Assembly (NCBI GenBank): GCA_900769275.1
Contig: CAAGGA010000053.1
Location: 1-8,271, forward strand
Direction of reading: 5' to 3'
Length of the DNA: 8,271 bases
Source of the DNA: an uncultured Prevotella sp.
Lineage (GTDB): Bacteria > Bacteroidota > Bacteroidia > Bacteroidales > Bacteroidaceae
This document shows, piece after piece, positions 5,514 through 8,271 of this stretch (positions are counted from its first letter, which is position 1; each line of letters begins with the position of its first letter). The position numbers were made by a program, and so were the translations under genes. The notes beneath the pieces were generated by a model. That model saw only the letters and a list, made by a program, of their open reading frames with translations. It made no database searches and had not been told where the DNA came from.

Positions 5514-5549
5514 TTTGTTCAATTTTTCGGGATTTTCTCATTAATTTTG
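5514..5549 (+). promoter_or_regulatory. Promoter of the DUF6242 lipoprotein gene
   Basis: TAATTTTG (5542-5549) fits the -7 consensus TAnnTTTG and is followed by CACTCGGAATTTTCA, very like the tRNA-Gln promoter start (CACCCGAAATTTCA). The best -33 candidate is TTTG at 5514-5517, with a 24-base spacer that is longer than optimal. Start predicted near 5553-5556. Confidence 0.6.
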
Positions 5550-5652
5550 CACTCGGAATTTTCATGCGCACACAGAAAAAGGTAAGAAACCAGACACAAA
5601 AAGCGCAAGAATGACAACAAGAATACAGAAAAAAAACGCAGTGCAGAAGAAA

Positions 5653-7044
5653 ATGAAATCAAGAATAATATCATTCATCCTGCTGATAATGACGGCATCC
5701 GCCATATCGTCATGCCTCAGCGATGACGATACAGACCTCGTATATTACGACGATACCGCCATCACAGGATTCACACTCAGCGATTTCAAATACTACGTGA
5801 CGCTGAAAAACAGCCAAGGCGAAGACAGCATCATAACAAAGACAGGCACGGGAAGCGACTATCCCATATACATCGACCAGACAAACAAGCGCATCTACAA
5901 CGTCGATTCACTGCCCGTAGCCACCGACATGAAGCATCTTCTCGTCAGCGTGACGGCAAAGAACAGCGGCACGGTAGTGATAAAGAAACTCACAAGCGAC
6001 TCAATAGACATCGTATCATCCACCGACTCCCTCGACCTCTCCGTGCCGAGAGAGATGATTGTATATTCACAATCCGGAGTGAATAATGCGAAATACACCG
6101 TCAACCTCGTCGCACACCAGCAATATGCAGACTCCTTCGAGTGGAAAAACATCGCCGTCGTCAGCGACATAGCAAGATACAAGTCAGTGAAAGCACTGCC
6201 ATTCCAAGGCAAGATGTACGTACTCGGCAAGACAGAAAGAATCTCCGAACTGCTCTGCACCGACCTCAACGACGGCAAGAACTGGGAGAAGAAACCAGAA
6301 CTTACCGGATTCTCAACCAACGCAACCATGGCAACGGACGGCAACACCCTCGTCATCGCCGACGAAGGAACATCGTATCTGTGGGACGGAAATACACTGC
6401 AATGCTACATATCCTACGGCAGCAACGGCATAGACAGCTTCTACCGACTCGCAGGCTTCTGCGGAAAAGAACTGTACGCCATCTCTGAACTGGGAGGAAT
6501 ATACGTCTCCCAGGACTATGGAACCACGTGGAAAGCAGACTCCACCGATGCCGACAAAAGCCTGTTGCCGACAGATTACATCAACGCCTGCGCGGCAACG
6601 ACAAGGACAAATGAGGACATCAGCCGCATCATAATGACAGGCAGCAACGAGAAAGCCACGTCCTCAGCCCTCGTATGGAGCAAAATCGTAGAGCAAGACA
6701 GCAGCCGTGACCTCCCCTGGTCATACCAGGAATTCAACAACGGCAACGACTACAGGCTTCCGAACATGACAGACCTCTCCATGACAAGCTACGATGGCAA
6801 GCTCCTTGTCATCGGTGGAAAAGGCAGAAACGGAGCGGAAACAGAGCCTTACAGCAGCATATACCTCTCAGAAGACAGCGGCATCACATGGCATACCGAC
6901 GATACCCGCTTCACCATACCGGCAGGATTTGAAGGCTACGGAGCCTCAGTCACAGCCGACGACAAAGGGCATCTGTGGATTATTGCAGCAGGAACAGGTC
7001 AGATATGGCGTGGCGGAATCAACAGACTGATATGGGGGAAATAG
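5653..7044 (+). CDS. Surface-type lipoprotein with Asp-box (BNR) motifs, DUF6242 family
   Basis: Function unknown. From the ATG at 5653 the protein has 463 residues and a 20-residue lipoprotein signal: basic MKSR, a hydrophobic core, then lipobox ISS-C with Cys21. The next residues, L-SDDD-TD, match the acidic surface-export signal known for Bacteroidota lipoproteins (SDDDD-like in B. fragilis), so it is probably anchored on the outside of the outer membrane. The middle part is beta-rich. Two Asp-box motifs of the SxDxGxTW type, typical of BNR/sialidase-like propellers, are SQDYGTTW and SEDSGITW (residues 286-293 and 406-413), and a degenerate one (NDGKNW) comes earlier. The frame also has an ATG 42 bases upstream (5611), which would add a 14-residue Lys-rich tail before the signal; 5653 gives the more usual signal length. 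The next gene is a DUF6089 barrel, and DUF6242 before DUF6089 is a recurrent pair in Bacteroidales, as far as I recall. Confidence 0.82.
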   Translation: MKSRIISFILLIMTASAISSCLSDDDTDLVYYDDTAITGFTLSDFKYYVTLKNSQGEDSIITKTGTGSDYPIYIDQTNKRIYNVDSLPVATDMKHLLVSVTAKNSGTVVIKKLTSDSIDIVSSTDSLDLSVPREMIVYSQSGVNNAKYTVNLVAHQQYADSFEWKNIAVVSDIARYKSVKALPFQGKMYVLGKTERISELLCTDLNDGKNWEKKPELTGFSTNATMATDGNTLVIADEGTSYLWDGNTLQCYISYGSNGIDSFYRLAGFCGKELYAISELGGIYVSQDYGTTWKADSTDADKSLLPTDYINACAATTRTNEDISRIIMTGSNEKATSSALVWSKIVEQDSSRDLPWSYQEFNNGNDYRLPNMTDLSMTSYDGKLLVIGGKGRNGAETEPYSSIYLSEDSGITWHTDDTRFTIPAGFEGYGASVTADDKGHLWIIAAGTGQIWRGGINRLIWGK

Positions 7045-7152
7045 CATAAAACGTCCCCATCACCTGCCAACAGCCGGGACATGGCAACCGCAAAGCCTCA
7101 CCGCTCCCTCCGGCATTCCTGCCCATATCATATATATATAAATGTACGCGCG

Positions 7153-7968
7153 ATGCAGTTACGCCTCCATATCATAACAGTCTCACTGCTTCTCATATCC
7201 TTCTGCACCACGGCAGCGGCGCAGGACGACGTGGAATACCGTATGGAAATAGGCGGAGGCATCGGCATGATGACCTACGAGGGCGACTTCAACGGCAATG
7301 TGCTCTCCGGAAGCAACATGTCACCGTCGGCAACGCTTATACTCAGGCGCGTCATCAACCCATATTCCGCCCTCAGGTTCGCCCTGGGCTACGGCAAACT
7401 GAAAGGCTCGTCAGCAGAACTGAAGACATATTATCCCGACTTCAGCACCGGCAACCACGACAACGCAAACCTCGGAACGTATGACTTCAGCAACTCCCTC
7501 GCCGATTTCAGTGCCACATACGAATACAATTTCCAGCCATACGGCACGGGAAGGGACTACCGCGGTGCAAAAAGAGTGACGCCATTCATCAGCTTCGGCA
7601 TAGGTTTCACCTACGTCAACAGCAAGAACGGTACGGCAGACCTCTCCGATTACACTGACATACAGCAGGAAGAGCCCACCCCATTGCAGGCGGAAGAAGT
7701 CCAAAGCACACTCCTGACAGGCGGGAAAAGCGTGTTTACTGCCAACCTTCCACTGGCACTCGGAGTAAAATGCAAGATAGGAGACAGGCTGAACCTCTGC
7801 GCCGAATGGGCATTCCACCTCTCCCTGTCCGACAAACTCGACGGAGTAAAAGACCCATACCGCATCCGTAGCAGCGGTTTCTGCAAGAATACGGACTGCT
7901 ACAGCAACCTCCAACTGTCCCTGACATACAGCTTTTGGGAAAAATGCTCCACCTGCAACAAGGACTGA
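7153..7968 (+). CDS. DUF6089/PorG-like outer-membrane beta-barrel protein
   Basis: 271-residue protein with an N-terminal Sec signal (MQLRLHIITVSLLLISFC..., cleavage likely after AAAQ at residue 24). The mature part starts DDVEYRMEIGGGIGMMTYEG (25-44), typical of DUF6089, followed by alternating polar/aromatic stretches expected of outer-membrane strands (for example ALRFALGYGKLKG, TPFISFGIGFTYVN, LNLCAEWAFHLSLSDKL, NLQLSLTYSFWE). It ends in a CSTCNKD tail (CxxC at 265-268). P. gingivalis PorG, a type IX secretion component encoded next to uppS and omp85/bamA, is the best-studied relative I know; whether this copy works in secretion cannot be told. The frame is open from an ATG at 7081, but that would put 24 polar residues before the signal peptide, so 7153 is preferred. 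It lies 108 bp after the lipoprotein gene with no terminator seen between them, so the two are probably co-transcribed. Confidence 0.82.
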   Translation: MQLRLHIITVSLLLISFCTTAAAQDDVEYRMEIGGGIGMMTYEGDFNGNVLSGSNMSPSATLILRRVINPYSALRFALGYGKLKGSSAELKTYYPDFSTGNHDNANLGTYDFSNSLADFSATYEYNFQPYGTGRDYRGAKRVTPFISFGIGFTYVNSKNGTADLSDYTDIQQEEPTPLQAEEVQSTLLTGGKSVFTANLPLALGVKCKIGDRLNLCAEWAFHLSLSDKLDGVKDPYRIRSSGFCKNTDCYSNLQLSLTYSFWEKCSTCNKD

Positions 7969-7997
7969 CGGGAAGCAATCCCTAAGAAAAGACTTAA

Positions 7998-8060
7998 GGT
8001 GGGTTCTATTAATTAATTACTTCCCTCTGGTCAGTGAGTCCAAGGGACAAGTTTCCCACC
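7998..8060 (+). other. Nested stem-loop behind the DUF6089 gene
   Basis: Outer stem GGTGGG (7998-8003) with CCCACC (8055-8060). Inside it, TCCCT-C-TGG (8022-8030) pairs with CCA-AGGGA (8040-8047) around a 9-base loop, with one bulged C. A TTAATTAATTA stretch fills the left side. It starts 29 bases after the stop codon and could be a 3' structure of that mRNA or one end of a repeat element. I do not recognise it as a known RNA family. Confidence 0.45.
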
Positions 8061-8088
8061 GCCAAAAATGTTAATTATGTAGGTTTGA

Positions 8089-8261
8089 CGTTTTGTCATC
8101 TTTTGGTTTCTTTTCGGTTCAAATCGTAAGTCTCATCGGTCACGTAGCCCGCTACGGTCAATGGTCTTTACACCCCCTTCGGTTTCCCCGTTATCGGGGG
8201 ACAGAAACCCTCTTCAACTTACAATTTATCCTCGAAAATAAATCCAAAATATGACAAAGCG
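8089..8261. repeat. Imperfect long inverted repeat with 43- and 45-base arms
   Basis: The minus-strand reading of 8089-8131 and the plus-strand reading of 8217-8261 align at about 36 of 45 positions with two single-base gaps. The common pattern is ACTTAC-R-ATTT, then CGAAAA-K-AAA, CCAAAA-K-ATGACAAA-R-CG. The 85-base centre holds the palindrome CGTAGC-CC-GCTACG (8143-8156) and a hairpin in which CCCCG/CGGGG (8186-8199) is extended by GGTTT/AAACC (8181-8185, 8205-8209). This is part of the otherwise gene-free stretch 7969-8271. Confidence 0.6.
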
Positions 8262-8271
8262 AATTAACAGA
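8251..8271 (+). CDS. Possible start of a further gene, cut by the window end
   Basis: An ATG at 8251 after an A-rich leader (AAATAAATCCAAAAT) opens a frame of seven codons, MTKRINR, to the last base. The leader is of the kind seen before other genes here, but the frame is too short to judge. The same Met-Thr-Lys-Arg start occurs in the opposite arm of the inverted repeat, so it may belong to that repeat instead. The residues do not look like the start of UppS, the expected neighbour. Confidence 0.2.

Noticed and set aside
7081..7152. Longer start for the DUF6089 protein at 7081
   Set aside because: It would place 24 polar, basic residues before a clear signal peptide. The ATG at 7153 gives a normal signal sequence.
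8110..8135. T-arm-like sequence GGTTCAAATCG suggesting a tRNA
   Set aside because: The bases on both sides do not form the 5-bp T stem, and no acceptor or anticodon stem can be built around it.
7969..8271. Transposase or insertion-sequence gene in the tail
   Set aside because: No frame of useful length on either strand and no DDE or HUH motif. The inverted repeats alone do not show an insertion sequence.

Overview
The window looks like chromosomal DNA of a Bacteroidales bacterium, most likely of the Prevotella/Segatella group. The gene order, the protein families (DUF4271, DUF6242, DUF6089), the Bacteroidota-type promoters (TAnnTTTG at -7 instead of TATAAT), the A-rich leaders without Shine-Dalgarno sequences and a lipoprotein with an acidic Bacteroidota surface-export signal all point that way. 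The first 20 bases are not biological: they are the end of an Illumina TruSeq read-2 adapter, so the window begins at an untrimmed contig edge and the first gene has no trustworthy 5' end.

Bases 21-4020 carry five genes, all on the + strand and closely spaced: a membrane protein (DUF4271), a uroporphyrinogen-III synthase family protein (hemD), the protein subunit of RNase P (rnpA), the membrane-insertion helper YidD and tyrosyl-tRNA synthetase (tyrS). No terminator was seen between them, and a probable internal promoter lies inside the end of the DUF4271 gene. The theme from rnpA onward is RNA processing and translation. A tRNA-Gln(UUG) gene follows with its own well-formed promoter and ends at a long terminator.

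Bases 4290-5204 hold an independently transcribed short-chain dehydrogenase of the gluconate 5-dehydrogenase (IdnO/Gno) type. Its promoter starts right against the preceding terminator. Behind it lies a 448-base non-coding stretch (5205-5652) with a 14-bp GC-rich hairpin, an almost pure A/C tract, a palindrome that also occurs upstream of rnpA, another inverted repeat and a promoter.

Bases 5653-7968 encode two envelope proteins: a probably surface-exposed lipoprotein with Asp-box (BNR) propeller motifs (DUF6242) and a signal-peptide-bearing outer-membrane beta-barrel of the DUF6089/PorG type. In related genomes these lie ahead of uppS-bamA. Here about 300 bases without a clear gene follow instead, holding nested stem-loops and an imperfect inverted repeat whose two arms both read into an ATG followed by the codons for Met-Thr-Lys-Arg. 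This tail looks like a dispersed repeat or insertion and is the least explained part of the window. Apart from it, the region is mostly ordinary core genome; I see no defence system, CRISPR array, integrase or transposase.
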